This document shows positions 8,649-17,015 of a stretch of DNA of 42,080 nucleotides, piece after piece. Every line of letters starts with the position of its first letter. Within the stretch, counting starts at the first letter, position 1. Location: positions 1 through 42,080 of the forward strand of contig CAYPHV010000007.1 in the NCBI GenBank assembly GCA_964410645.1, written 5' to 3'. Below the pieces are notes generated by a model. It searched no databases. It worked only from the letters and a program-made list of their open reading frames with translations, and was not told the DNA's origin. This DNA is from JALTBU01 sp964410645 (GTDB lineage: Bacteria > Campylobacterota > Campylobacteria > Campylobacterales > Nautiliaceae). The translations under genes and the position numbers were made by a program.

Positions 8649-9203
8649 ATGGCATTTAATTTTAATATTGAAACATCAATGATAAAGATGAATAAAAATT
8701 ATTATTTTGAATACAAAGGGAATATTGTCAAAAAAATAGTTTATAAAGGCAAAACGTTTTTTGACAAATATGAAAAAATAGATAAACCCTTGACGTTTAA
8801 CATTATAAACGAACATTTGGAAAGAAAAAAAACAGTAGCATATGATATGATTAACAGGCAAAGAAATACCGTTGAAAATATTGTATTTGATTTTAACGGG
8901 TTTGATACAGAAAAATTTTGGAATAGGGCAAGTTTACTTTTAAGAGAAGAAGGTTTTTTAAATTTTACCGGATATAATTCCAAAACAAAAAGGCATATAC
9001 ATCTGTATATTCATAAAGGTCACACAACATTGAATGAAGCGATTCAGATTGGAAAAGCCCTTTCAATAAAACTTTCAGCAAAATTACCGAAACAGTGGAG
9101 GGTTTTTCCAACCGATGAATTGCCTGGAGAATTTAATATATTAAATTTACCGTATGGTATTTATAAAAAAGAGAGAGGGGCGTCATGGGCCAAACATATG
9201 TAA
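8649..9203 (+). CDS. DUF1882 family protein (conserved Campylobacterota protein)
   Basis: A 184-residue soluble protein of unknown function. I place it in DUF1882 from its position directly after lysS-glyA and before a SPOR protein, the order I recall in Helicobacter pylori and Campylobacter jejuni, and from its size. The ATG at 8649 is chosen because GAGGAGAAGG lies just before it; an in-frame upstream start at 8631 would lie inside that site. Visible features: an N-terminal beta-rich half (YYFEYKGNIVKKIVYKGKTFF), a central FDFNGFDTEKFW, a KRHIHLYIHKG histidine strand (about 117-127) and a C-terminal GEFNILNLPYGIYKKERGASW. The HxHxxxH segment could bind a metal or nucleotide, but that is speculation. 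Confidence 0.7.
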   Translation: MAFNFNIETSMIKMNKNYYFEYKGNIVKKIVYKGKTFFDKYEKIDKPLTFNIINEHLERKKTVAYDMINRQRNTVENIVFDFNGFDTEKFWNRASLLLREEGFLNFTGYNSKTKRHIHLYIHKGHTTLNEAIQIGKALSIKLSAKLPKQWRVFPTDELPGEFNILNLPYGIYKKERGASWAKHM

Positions 9204-9213
9204 AGGAGAAAAA

Positions 9214-9921
9214 ATGGATAAAACAGATAAAGAAGATTTATTGAATATAAACGGCGGAAACAATAAAAAAGATTTAAAAAAAATATTGATATACGGTGCT
9301 GCTATATTTTTGATTTTTGTTATAGGTGTTATAGGTTTTGCTATTTATAAAAATTCAAAATCAAATAATCAAAACAGTATTTTGCCTCCTCAGGTAAAAC
9401 AGGAGCCTTTATTTAAAGAGGTTCCTATTGAGCAAAACGTTACGCAAAAAACAAACATAAATGTTAAGGCAAAAGCGAATAAAACAGAAGGGAATGCCAC
9501 TGAAAACAATACCCAAAATATTAAAAAAAATTTATTGCAAAATTTACAGCAGTCGAATACAGGCAAAAAACAAGAATCTGTCAATAAAGAAAACAAACCA
9601 AAAGAGATTTCTAAAAATCAGGTAAAAAACAGTGTTAATAATACAAAAAAACACACCTCCTTTATTTCCGGTAAAAAATATTATATTCAGGTGGCAGCTT
9701 TGCTTAAATTCAAAAAGCCGAATAGAAAATTTTTGAGATTAATAGAAAAATACGGATATAAATATAGGTTTTATCAAACATATATCAAAAGCAATACTAA
9801 AAAAATTAAAGTTACCAAAATATTAATAGGTCCGTTTAAAACCAAAGACGAAGCGGTAAAAAACCTAAAAAAAGTCAAAAAATATATTATACAAAATGCA
9901 TTTATTTTTAAGGTTAAATAA
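9214..9921 (+). CDS. SPOR-domain membrane protein
   Basis: A 235-residue single-span inner-membrane protein. There is a short cytoplasmic N-terminus, a membrane helix (about 24-45), a long low-complexity Asn/Lys/Gln/Thr linker (about 46-150) and a C-terminal SPOR-like domain (about 155-235) with KKYYIQVAALLKF and KILIGPFKTKDEAVKNLKKVKK, the beta-alpha-beta repeats of that fold. SPOR domains bind denuded septal peptidoglycan glycans, so a cell-division or wall role is likely. The ATG at 9214 follows AAAGGAG directly; the open frame extends 20 codons further but without a ribosome-binding site. It ends on the trpE start (TAATG). Confidence 0.85.
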   Translation: MDKTDKEDLLNINGGNNKKDLKKILIYGAAIFLIFVIGVIGFAIYKNSKSNNQNSILPPQVKQEPLFKEVPIEQNVTQKTNINVKAKANKTEGNATENNTQNIKKNLLQNLQQSNTGKKQESVNKENKPKEISKNQVKNSVNNTKKHTSFISGKKYYIQVAALLKFKKPNRKFLRLIEKYGYKYRFYQTYIKSNTKKIKVTKILIGPFKTKDEAVKNLKKVKKYIIQNAFIFKVK

Positions 9922-11333
9922 TGATTTATGATAAATTTTTGGTAGATGAGCTTTCGGTTATTGCCATTTATAACAAATTAAAAGATATGTTCGAAAATGA
10001 AAGAATGTTTTTGTTTGAAAGTGTTATAAACAACAGTGACGGCAATTATTCTTTTATTGTTATAGGAGAAAAAGAGAGGGTTAAATTTAAAAACGAAAAA
10101 ACATATTATTACGATGGAAAAGAAGAAAAAACATATAATATTGACCCTTTTACCTTTTTTAAAAATTATTATAAAAATATTGATAAAAACAAATACAGAA
10201 ATTTAACAAAAAAATTAAAAATAGGATTTGTTGACGGATTTATAGGATATATAGGATATGACTTGGTTAAAGTTTTTGAACCTGTATTAAAACCTGTAAT
10301 GGAAACTCTCAAAGATGAAACGGATATTCCGGATTTATATATGGTAAGGCCGAAAATTATAATAGGTTATTCACATAAATCTTCGGAGCTTACAATTATT
10401 ATTAATGATGAAAAATTATATACTAAACTTGATGATATTAAGAAAAAAATTAATTCTTCTTATAAGCTTGTTCCGTTAAAAAAAGCTCAATTATTAAATG
10501 AACCCCATTTTGTGTTCAGTAAAGATAAATTTTTTAAAATGGTTGAAAAAGCAAAAGAAAATATAAAAGAAGGGGATATTTTTCAAATAGTTCTTTCAAA
10601 CAGGCTAAAAGTCAAAGCTGTTATAGACAGACTTTCTTTTTATAGAAAACTTAGAAGTAAAAATCCTAGTCCGTATTTATATTATCTTGATTTGGACGAA
10701 TTTGCCATTATAGGTTCTTCTCCGGAGGTTATGATTAGACTTACAGACGATGTAATTTTATTAAGACCGATTGCAGGTACAAGAAAAAGAGGAGATTCAC
10801 AAAAAAAAGATATAGCATTGGAAAAAGAGATGATAAGCGATCCCAAAGAAATGGCTGAACATATTATGCTTGTGGATCTTGGCAGAAACGATGTCGGAAG
10901 GGTGGCAATTCCGGGAAGTGTTAATGTGAAGGATTTAATGAGGGTTGAGAAATATTCGCATGTTATGCACATGGTTAGCGATGTTGTTGGTATTAAAGAT
11001 AAAAAATATGATATGTTCGATTTATTCAAAGCTACTTTTACAGCTGGAACCATGAGCGGTGCCCCTAAAATAAAAGCCATGGAACTTATTGCAGAATATG
11101 AAGGAATTAAAAGAGGGTATTATGCAGGCAGTATAGGATATTTTGGATTTGACGGAAATATGGACAGTGCAATTACAATCAGAACCGCTCTTGTAAAAGG
11201 AAATGAGGTTATTTTTCAGGCAGGTGCGGGTATTGTTGCCGATTCCAAACCCGAGCTTGAATATAAAGAAGTAAACAATAAATTAGGAGCGTTGGTTGAC
11301 ACATTAAAGGAATTGAACAGTGGGGATCATTAA
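9921..11333 (+). CDS. trpE: Anthranilate synthase component I
   Basis: Chorismate-binding enzyme, 470 residues. Anthranilate synthase rather than aminodeoxychorismate synthase is indicated by PIAGTRKRG (283-291), where PabB would have PIKGT. An LFES (31-34) stands where TrpE has the LLES tryptophan-feedback motif, so allosteric inhibition by Trp is plausible. The C-terminal block with GTMSGAPKIKAMELI and the DPKEMAEHIMLVDLGRNDVG segment is canonical. No trpG glutaminase follows; it must be elsewhere, possibly shared with folate synthesis. The 1-nt overlap with the SPOR gene and 14-nt overlap with the CheX gene place it mid-operon. The order lysS...trpE...aroE joins chorismate use and formation in one transcript. 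Confidence 0.9.
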   Translation: MIYDKFLVDELSVIAIYNKLKDMFENERMFLFESVINNSDGNYSFIVIGEKERVKFKNEKTYYYDGKEEKTYNIDPFTFFKNYYKNIDKNKYRNLTKKLKIGFVDGFIGYIGYDLVKVFEPVLKPVMETLKDETDIPDLYMVRPKIIIGYSHKSSELTIIINDEKLYTKLDDIKKKINSSYKLVPLKKAQLLNEPHFVFSKDKFFKMVEKAKENIKEGDIFQIVLSNRLKVKAVIDRLSFYRKLRSKNPSPYLYYLDLDEFAIIGSSPEVMIRLTDDVILLRPIAGTRKRGDSQKKDIALEKEMISDPKEMAEHIMLVDLGRNDVGRVAIPGSVNVKDLMRVEKYSHVMHMVSDVVGIKDKKYDMFDLFKATFTAGTMSGAPKIKAMELIAEYEGIKRGYYAGSIGYFGFDGNMDSAITIRTALVKGNEVIFQAGAGIVADSKPELEYKEVNNKLGALVDTLKELNSGDH

Positions 11334-12693
11334 AAATTTTTTAGGTAATAAACTGTTAATAAAACCGCAGGGATTTTTAGATGCCAATGCAGCAAGCGAT
11401 TATATAACCCCTTTGGATATAGAAAGAATAAAAAGCAAAGAAATAAAATATATCAGTATCGATGCATCCAAAATAGTTGCTGCAAATATGAATGCGGTTC
11501 GTTTTTTAAATGATATTTTAGCCGATCTTTTTAAAAAATACAGTATTGAAAGCTGTATTTTCTCTCCCAATAAAAATATATATCAAATATTAAAAAATTT
11601 AGATGATATATATTTTCATATTTTTGAAAATGAAATTGTTGAAAAAATTTTTTTTGATGATGATTACCTGGAATCAAAACCAATTTATTTATGCTGTATA
11701 AATGATGAACAAAACCGTAATATGCTTGCATATTATTTAATAAAAAAAGGTTATTCTCCAAAAGAAGTTAAAAACGAAAATGAAATAAAAGAAGATGCAA
11801 TAATTATAAGAAAATCAATTATTTTAAAAATTTCAAACAGAGTAGGGGCTGTTGTAAAAAATTCTATAGTTTATCTGTTTTTTGACGGTTTTTTAGACGC
11901 AAATCTTTCAGATATGTTTGATATAGAATATTTTAGAAGGAATTTGCTTATAGGATTCAAAGTTTTTATTTTTGATATGAATTCTGTTAAAGGGTTAAAT
12001 ATACATGCTGTTAGATTTTTAAAAAAATTGGGGGTTGAAGCTGCAGAATACGGAGCATTGCTTGCAATTATAGGATTGAATAAAACAAATATTCAGGTAC
12101 AGTTAATTGATGATTTGACAGATATGGGATATTTGTTTTTTGCTTGTGAAAATGAACTTTTTTCTTCAAAAGAGTATAAAGAAGCTATAAGTTCAAATGA
12201 GGCTATTTATAAAAAAAGTAAAAAAATAACAAAAGATTTTGTAAGACTTTTGCCTTATTTTGTAAATTCCACTATTTCAACGGTAGAAATGATGACAGGA
12301 ATAAAAGCCACCAAAGAAACACCTAAAATTACTGAAGTTACAATCGATACATCGAAAAATTATATTGCAAGTTCAATAGGATTTTACGGTGATATGGATG
12401 GAATGATGATTCTAATTTTAACGGAAAATTTAACGAAAAAAATTTCTGATATTCTTTTGGGCGAAGAATATAAAACAAAAGAAGAATTAAACGATTTAAC
12501 AAATGAATTTGCAAATATTATTGTAGGAACGGTAAAAAGAGAAATTCAAAAAAGAGATTTAAGAATAAATATTACTCTTCCCAAAGTTTTTGACGATATC
12601 AAAAATTTACAAAATATCGTAATCAACAGAAAAGGGATTGAAGTGAAATTTTATTTTGACACACAAGAATTTTATTTTTATTTAGTAAGATAG
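11320..12693 (+). CDS. Tandem STAS-like plus CheX-like protein
   Basis: A 457-residue cytoplasmic protein starting at GTG 11320 with AAAGGA eight bases upstream. Two STAS-like repeats are visible: about 8-110 (GFLDANAAS at 18-26, MNAVRFLNDI at 57-66) and about 165-280 (GFLDANLSD at 190-198, IHAVRFLKKL at 228-237). The site that carries the phosphorylatable Ser in SpoIIAA-type STAS is occupied by Met-Asn and Ile-His. The C-terminal part (about 305-457) resembles CheX/CheC: EMMTGIKATK, a SSIGFYGDMDGMMIL strand and D392-x3-E396-x2-N399 followed by Pro421, close to the CheC/CheX phosphatase motif. A CheY-P phosphatase or adaptor role in chemotaxis is the best guess. Its place between trpE and aroE is unusual. 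Confidence 0.75.
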   Translation: MGIIKNFLGNKLLIKPQGFLDANAASDYITPLDIERIKSKEIKYISIDASKIVAANMNAVRFLNDILADLFKKYSIESCIFSPNKNIYQILKNLDDIYFHIFENEIVEKIFFDDDYLESKPIYLCCINDEQNRNMLAYYLIKKGYSPKEVKNENEIKEDAIIIRKSIILKISNRVGAVVKNSIVYLFFDGFLDANLSDMFDIEYFRRNLLIGFKVFIFDMNSVKGLNIHAVRFLKKLGVEAAEYGALLAIIGLNKTNIQVQLIDDLTDMGYLFFACENELFSSKEYKEAISSNEAIYKKSKKITKDFVRLLPYFVNSTISTVEMMTGIKATKETPKITEVTIDTSKNYIASSIGFYGDMDGMMILILTENLTKKISDILLGEEYKTKEELNDLTNEFANIIVGTVKREIQKRDLRINITLPKVFDDIKNLQNIVINRKGIEVKFYFDTQEFYFYLVR

Positions 12694-12720
12694 AAAATCA
12701 TTATCAACGGAAGGTCTGAT

Positions 12721-13500
12721 ATGGGTGAGAAAAAATTATTTTTGATTTTTGGAAATCCTGTAGATCATTCCAAATCCCCGCTTATGCATAATTATTTTTT
12801 TAAAAAAATGAATATTGAGGCATGTTATACAAGATTTATTTTAGAAAACGGGGAAAATATTATAAACAAGTTTAGAAATTTAAAAATAAAAGGGGCTAAT
12901 GTTACAGTGCCTCATAAAGAGTGGGCTTATAAACTTTGCGATGAAGTGAAAGGTGTGGCAAAAGATATGCAAGCGGTTAATACGCTTGTTATGGAAAATG
13001 AAAAAGTAGTCGGATATAATACCGATGGACCGGGTTTTATGGAAGTAATTAAAAATTTTAACTATAAAAATCCTTTAATAATAGGAGCCGGCGGAACGGC
13101 CAGGGCGATTAGTTATTTATTAAAAGCGGATATTGTCAATAGAAGTGAAGGCAGACTTAATTTTTTTAAGAAAAAAGGATTTAATGCTTATACATGGGAT
13201 AATTTTGAATATAAAAAATATGATTTAATTATCAATACAACTTCAGCAGGCCTTAAAAACAATATTTTTCCAATGCCAAAAGAAATGCTTGAAAAACTTT
13301 TTAAAAATGCCAAATATGCTGTTGATGTCATTTATGGGAAAGATACATTGTTTTTAAAACTTGCCAGAAAATATCATTTAATTACAAGGGATGGAATTTA
13401 TCTTTTGGTTTATCAGGGGATTTTGGCTATGGAACTGTTTTTAGGAAAGAAAATAAACAAAGAAGAAGCGGCAAAACTTTATTTTGAAATATTATCATAG
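12721..13500 (+). CDS. aroE: Shikimate dehydrogenase
   Basis: NADPH-dependent reduction of 3-dehydroshikimate to shikimate. The substrate site shows NPVDHSKSPLMHN (12-24), NVTVPHK with catalytic Lys66, and NTDGPGF with Asp102; the nucleotide loop is GAGGTARAI (122-130). At 259 residues it is slightly short but complete. GGAAGG precedes the ATG. It ends the plus-strand run and converges on murA with an 11-bp gap, where I see no convincing hairpin terminator. Confidence 0.95.
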   Translation: MGEKKLFLIFGNPVDHSKSPLMHNYFFKKMNIEACYTRFILENGENIINKFRNLKIKGANVTVPHKEWAYKLCDEVKGVAKDMQAVNTLVMENEKVVGYNTDGPGFMEVIKNFNYKNPLIIGAGGTARAISYLLKADIVNRSEGRLNFFKKKGFNAYTWDNFEYKKYDLIINTTSAGLKNNIFPMPKEMLEKLFKNAKYAVDVIYGKDTLFLKLARKYHLITRDGIYLLVYQGILAMELFLGKKINKEEAAKLYFEILS

Positions 13501-13511
13501 AATATTTTATT

Positions 13512-14780
13512 TTACGGTTTTTCCTCACTTAAAATTTCCATTTTTGCGCCTATTGAATTAAATTTTTCTATTAATTTTTCATAACCTCTGAATAAATGAT
13601 AAATTCTGTGAACATTTGTTTCATTTTTTGCTATAAGTCCGGCTAATACCAAGGCACTGCTGGCTCTTAAATCTGTTGCCATTACATCAGCCCCTGTTAA
13701 TTTACTAGGTCCTTTTATTGTTGCAATTTTACCCTGTGTTTGAATGTCTGCGCCAAGTCTTTTAAGCTCTGCTATATGCATAAATCTGTTTTCAAACAGT
13801 CTTTCTTCTATAACGCTAACTCCTTCGGCCTGAGTGGTGATTGCCATAAACTGGGCTTGTAAATCAGTTGGAAATCCTGGATATTCTGATGTTATTATAT
13901 TTACTGGTTTTATTTTTTCAGCCGGATGAAGTGTTATTTTATTTTTTTTAGTTTCTATTCTGTATCCCATTTGAGAAAGCTTTAAAAGTATAATTTCCAT
14001 ATGCTTTGTTATAACATTTTCAATGGTTAATTTGGAATTTGTGATTGCCGCTGCTGCTAGATATGTGCCGGCTTCTATTCTATCGGGGATAATTTTAGAT
14101 TTTTTAAAATCAATTAATTCGCCGTTTGTGCCTGTTATTTCAATTTCTTCAGAGCCTATGCCCTTTATTTCAATACCGGAATTTTTTAAAATTTTGCATA
14201 AATTTATTATCTCAGGTTCTTTTGCGGCATTAATAATTTTTGTTTTTCCTTTTGCCAGGCTTGCCGCCATTATAATATTTTCTGTACCTGTTACAGTTAT
14301 TTTGTCGAATATGATATCGCAGCCTTTTAGTTTTCCGCTGGCGTTAATATATCCTTTTTCAATGTTTATTTCAGCCCCCATTTCTTTCAATGCTTTTAAA
14401 TGCAGATCCACCGGCCTGGCCCCTATGGCACATCCTCCGGGCAAACTTACCTTGCAATGTCCGAATCTTGCAAGCAAAGGTCCTAAAACCAAAATACTTG
14501 CCCTCATAGTTTTTACTATTTCATAGATAGCGGTAGTATTATTAATTTTTGTTGTATTAATATTTAATTTATTATTTTGGAATTCAAATTCGCTTCCTAA
14601 ATTACTTAAAAGTTTAAGCAGTGTTTTAACGTCCGAAACCTCGGGTATATTTTCTAAAATCACATCATTTTTGGCTAATATACTTGATGCAATAGCGGGA
14701 AGAGCGGCGTTTTTTGCTCCGCTGATTTTTACACTTCCGTGTAATTTTGGAGAATGATAAATTTTTAAATATTTATACAT
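13512..14780 (-). CDS. murA: UDP-N-acetylglucosamine 1-carboxyvinyltransferase
   Basis: Transfers enolpyruvate from PEP to UDP-GlcNAc, the first committed step of peptidoglycan synthesis. The Cys nucleophile is present (Cys117 in PGGCAIGARPVDLHL), so a fosfomycin-type covalent site exists. GAKNAALPAI (21-30) is canonical. I prefer ATG 14780 (MYKYLKIYH) over the TTG two codons upstream. The start lies inside the last codons of nfo (GAAAATGTATAA), an 8-nt overlap, so nfo and murA are coupled. Confidence 0.96.
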   Translation of the reverse strand: MYKYLKIYHSPKLHGSVKISGAKNAALPAIASSILAKNDVILENIPEVSDVKTLLKLLSNLGSEFEFQNNKLNINTTKINNTTAIYEIVKTMRASILVLGPLLARFGHCKVSLPGGCAIGARPVDLHLKALKEMGAEINIEKGYINASGKLKGCDIIFDKITVTGTENIIMAASLAKGKTKIINAAKEPEIINLCKILKNSGIEIKGIGSEEIEITGTNGELIDFKKSKIIPDRIEAGTYLAAAAITNSKLTIENVITKHMEIILLKLSQMGYRIETKKNKITLHPAEKIKPVNIITSEYPGFPTDLQAQFMAITTQAEGVSVIEERLFENRFMHIAELKRLGADIQTQGKIATIKGPSKLTGADVMATDLRASSALVLAGLIAKNETNVHRIYHLFRGYEKLIEKFNSIGAKMEILSEEKP

Positions 14781-15618
14781 TTTCAAAACTTTTAAGAAGT
14801 TTTATTTCCTGTTCCCATATTTTGGGATCTATTGTTTCAAGAATCAAAGGAATATTGTCAATTCTTTTGTCCTGCATTATAAATTTAAAAGCGTCTATTC
14901 CTATTTCGCCCATTCCTAGGGAATGATGCCTATCCACACGGCTTGCAAATTTTGCTTTCGAATCGTTTATATGCATACCTTTAAGATATTTAAAACCCAC
15001 TGTTTTTTCAAATTCTTCCATTGTTTTTTCATATGCTTCTTTTGTGCGTATATCGTAACCTGCGGCAAAAATATGCGCGGTATCTATGCATACCCCGATT
15101 CTTTTTTTATTTTTGATTTTATCGATTATATAAGAAAGATGTTCAAACCTGTATCCGAGATTGCTTCCCTGTCCCGCCGTTGTCTCCATAACAAAAATAC
15201 ACGATTCTGTCTCTTCTATCGCTTTATTTAGACTGTCGGCTATAAAATCAAGACATTCAGTTTCACTTATTTTTTTAAGATGGCTTCCAGGATGAAAATT
15301 AAGGTATTTTAATCCTAAGGTTTCAACTCTTTTTGCTTCGTCTTTAAAAGCGTTTAAAGATTTTTGCCGTTTTTCAACTTCAGGATGTCCTAAATTTATC
15401 AAATAACTGTCATGCGGTAAAACGCTTTCCGGCTTAAAATTGTATTCTTTCATAAATTTTTTGAAACTGCTTACTGATTCTTCGCTTAAAGGTTTTGCGA
15501 TCCATTGTCTTTGGTTTTTAGTAAAAAGGGCAAATCCGTCTGCTCCTATATCAGCGGCATTTTTAACAGCGTTTTCCACACCCCCGGCCGCGCTTACATG
15601 CGCTCCTATATATTTCAT
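14773..15618 (-). CDS. nfo: Endonuclease IV (AP endonuclease)
   Basis: Zinc-dependent apurinic/apyrimidinic endonuclease for base-excision repair. 281 residues with the family start KYIGAHVSAAGGVENAVKNA, FTKNQRQW, the NFHPGSH zinc-ligand block, ETTAGQGSNLG, GVCIDTAHIFAAGYD, HINDSK and a C-terminal PLILETID; all typical metal-site segments are present. It lies 25 bp downstream of the HIT gene on the same strand and overlaps murA, so HIT-nfo-murA is probably one transcript. Confidence 0.95.
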   Translation of the reverse strand: MKYIGAHVSAAGGVENAVKNAADIGADGFALFTKNQRQWIAKPLSEESVSSFKKFMKEYNFKPESVLPHDSYLINLGHPEVEKRQKSLNAFKDEAKRVETLGLKYLNFHPGSHLKKISETECLDFIADSLNKAIEETESCIFVMETTAGQGSNLGYRFEHLSYIIDKIKNKKRIGVCIDTAHIFAAGYDIRTKEAYEKTMEEFEKTVGFKYLKGMHINDSKAKFASRVDRHHSLGMGEIGIDAFKFIMQDKRIDNIPLILETIDPKIWEQEIKLLKSFENV

Positions 15619-15643
15619 ATTTTCCCTTTATTTCTGTAGGCTT

Positions 15644-15979
15644 TTATGCCAGTTTCGGCCATTTAAGCTTTCCGCCTGGATTTGCAATCAAATGGATATG
15701 CAGATGAAACACTTCCTGTCCCGCGTTTTTTCCGTTGTTTGTTATAAGTCTGTAATCACTGAGGTTTAATGTTTTTGCAACGTCTTTAATGAATCCGGTA
15801 ATTTCAGGAAAAATTTCGTTTGGTGTGTTTTCGAATTTTTCGTAATGTTTTTTTGGAATGATGAGCACATGAACCGGTGCTATGGGATTAATATCATAAA
15901 ACGCCAGAAAGTTGTCGTTTTCTAATACTTTTTTACAGGGAATTTCGCCGCTAACTATTTTACAAAATATGCAATCCAT
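15644..15979 (-). CDS. HIT family nucleotide-binding hydrolase
   Basis: A 111-residue histidine-triad protein. It opens with CIFCKIVSGEIPCKKVLEND, with a possible zinc pair at Cys4 and Cys7, and ends with the triad HLHIHL (92-97). HinT-like members hydrolyse nucleoside phosphoramidates and acyl-adenylates; the substrate here is unknown. A good AGGAGTGA site precedes the ATG. It is divergent from pheS across a 52-bp gap, a neighbourhood shared with Helicobacter and Campylobacter as I recall. Confidence 0.92.
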   Translation of the reverse strand: MDCIFCKIVSGEIPCKKVLENDNFLAFYDINPIAPVHVLIIPKKHYEKFENTPNEIFPEITGFIKDVAKTLNLSDYRLITNNGKNAGQEVFHLHIHLIANPGGKLKWPKLA

Positions 15980-16001
15980 TGAATCACTCCTTTTTTTTTG
16001 G

Positions 16002-16008
16002 TATTATA
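16002..16008. promoter_or_regulatory. Divergent promoter between HIT gene and pheS
   Basis: The bases TATTATA give TATTAT on the plus strand, about 25 nt before the pheS GTG and preceded by a T-run. They give TATAAT on the minus strand, about 24 nt before the HIT start. The two -10 elements overlap, so the polymerases would compete for the same few bases. Confidence 0.5.
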
Positions 16009-16031
16009 TCCAAAAATTTTAAGGAGTTTTG

Positions 16032-17015
16032 GTGGATATAAGCGATATTAAAAAAGCTTCTTCTATTGAAGAGCTTGAAAAAATCAGAATTTCGCTTCTT
16101 GGTAAAAACGGAATTATTACGAAAAAATTTAAAGAACTTAAAAACCTTTCAAACGAGGAAAAGAAAAAAATTGCAAAAGAGCTGAACGAACTGAAAGAAA
16201 ACGCAATAACTCTTATAAATGAAAAAAAATTAATTTTAGAAGAAGAAATTTTAAATCAAAAATTAAAACTTGAAGAAGTTGATGTAACATTATATAGTCC
16301 AAAAACAACAGGAGCTATGCATCCGATAACTGAAACTATGAATAAAATTACGGATTTTTTTACGAAAATGAATTTTTCTATTGAAAGCGGTCCGCTTGTA
16401 GAAGATGATTTTCATAATTTTGAAGCTCTTAATCTTCCAAAATATCATCCGGCGCGCGATATGCAGGATACATTTTATTTTAAAGATTCGAATTTACTCA
16501 GAACCCACACATCGCCTATTCAAATAAGAACAATGCTTGAAGGAAAACCTCCTATTCGAATGATAAGTCCCGGAGCAGTATTCAGAAGGGATTATGATTT
16601 AACGCATACTCCTATGTTTCATCAGGTGGAAGGTCTTGTTGTTGATCAAAAAGGAAAAGTCAGTTTTGCCAATTTAAAATTTGTGCTTGAAAGCTTTTTG
16701 GTGCATATGTTTGGAAGTGTAAAAGTCAGGTTCCGTCCCAGTTTTTTTCCTTTCACAGAACCGAGTGCCGAAGCTGATATAAGCTGTATTTTTTGCGGAG
16801 GTAAAGGATGCAGGGTTTGTTCTAATACAGGATGGCTTGAGGTATTGGGATGCGGGGTTGTTGATCCTCATGTATTTAAAGCTGTCGGATATGAAAATGT
16901 AAGCGGGTATGCCTTTGGACTCGGGGTTGAGAGATTTGCTATGCTCATTAACAGAATAAATGATTTAAGAAGTATGTATGAAGGAGATATCAGACTTATG
17001 GAGCAGTTTAAATGA
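16032..17015 (+). CDS. pheS: Phenylalanyl-tRNA synthetase alpha subunit
   Basis: Catalytic subunit of the (alpha-beta)2 PheRS. 327 residues: an N-terminal coiled coil (about 1-85), then a class II core with motif 2 near LLRTHTSPIQIRTML and motif 3 GLGVERFAMLI at the end. A CIFCGGKGCRVC segment carries four cysteines and may bind zinc. I choose GTG 16032 because AAGGAG (16021-16026) sits five bases before it; the adjacent TTG at 16029 would be too close. The stop overlaps the pheT start by 4 nt. Confidence 0.96.
   Translation: MDISDIKKASSIEELEKIRISLLGKNGIITKKFKELKNLSNEEKKKIAKELNELKENAITLINEKKLILEEEILNQKLKLEEVDVTLYSPKTTGAMHPITETMNKITDFFTKMNFSIESGPLVEDDFHNFEALNLPKYHPARDMQDTFYFKDSNLLRTHTSPIQIRTMLEGKPPIRMISPGAVFRRDYDLTHTPMFHQVEGLVVDQKGKVSFANLKFVLESFLVHMFGSVKVRFRPSFFPFTEPSAEADISCIFCGGKGCRVCSNTGWLEVLGCGVVDPHVFKAVGYENVSGYAFGLGVERFAMLINRINDLRSMYEGDIRLMEQFK

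Noticed and set aside
9154..9213. Upstream extension of the SPOR gene by 20 codons
   Set aside because: It would overlap DUF1882 by 50 nt and lacks a ribosome-binding site, whereas ATG 9214 directly follows AAAGGAG.
10682..11080. Open frame of 132 codons on the minus strand
   Set aside because: Antisense to the conserved catalytic part of trpE, with no ribosome-binding site or recognisable protein.
9921..11333. pabB instead of trpE
   Set aside because: The PIAGT motif and an LFES feedback motif fit anthranilate synthase; PabB would carry Lys in PIKGT.
14023..14526. Open frame of 167 codons on the plus strand
   Set aside because: It lies wholly opposite murA, whose motifs are intact; the hydrophobic translation is typical of an antisense shadow.
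14780..14786. TTG at 14786 as the murA start
   Set aside because: The ATG two codons inside is a stronger start, and the TTG adds only two residues without a better ribosome-binding site.
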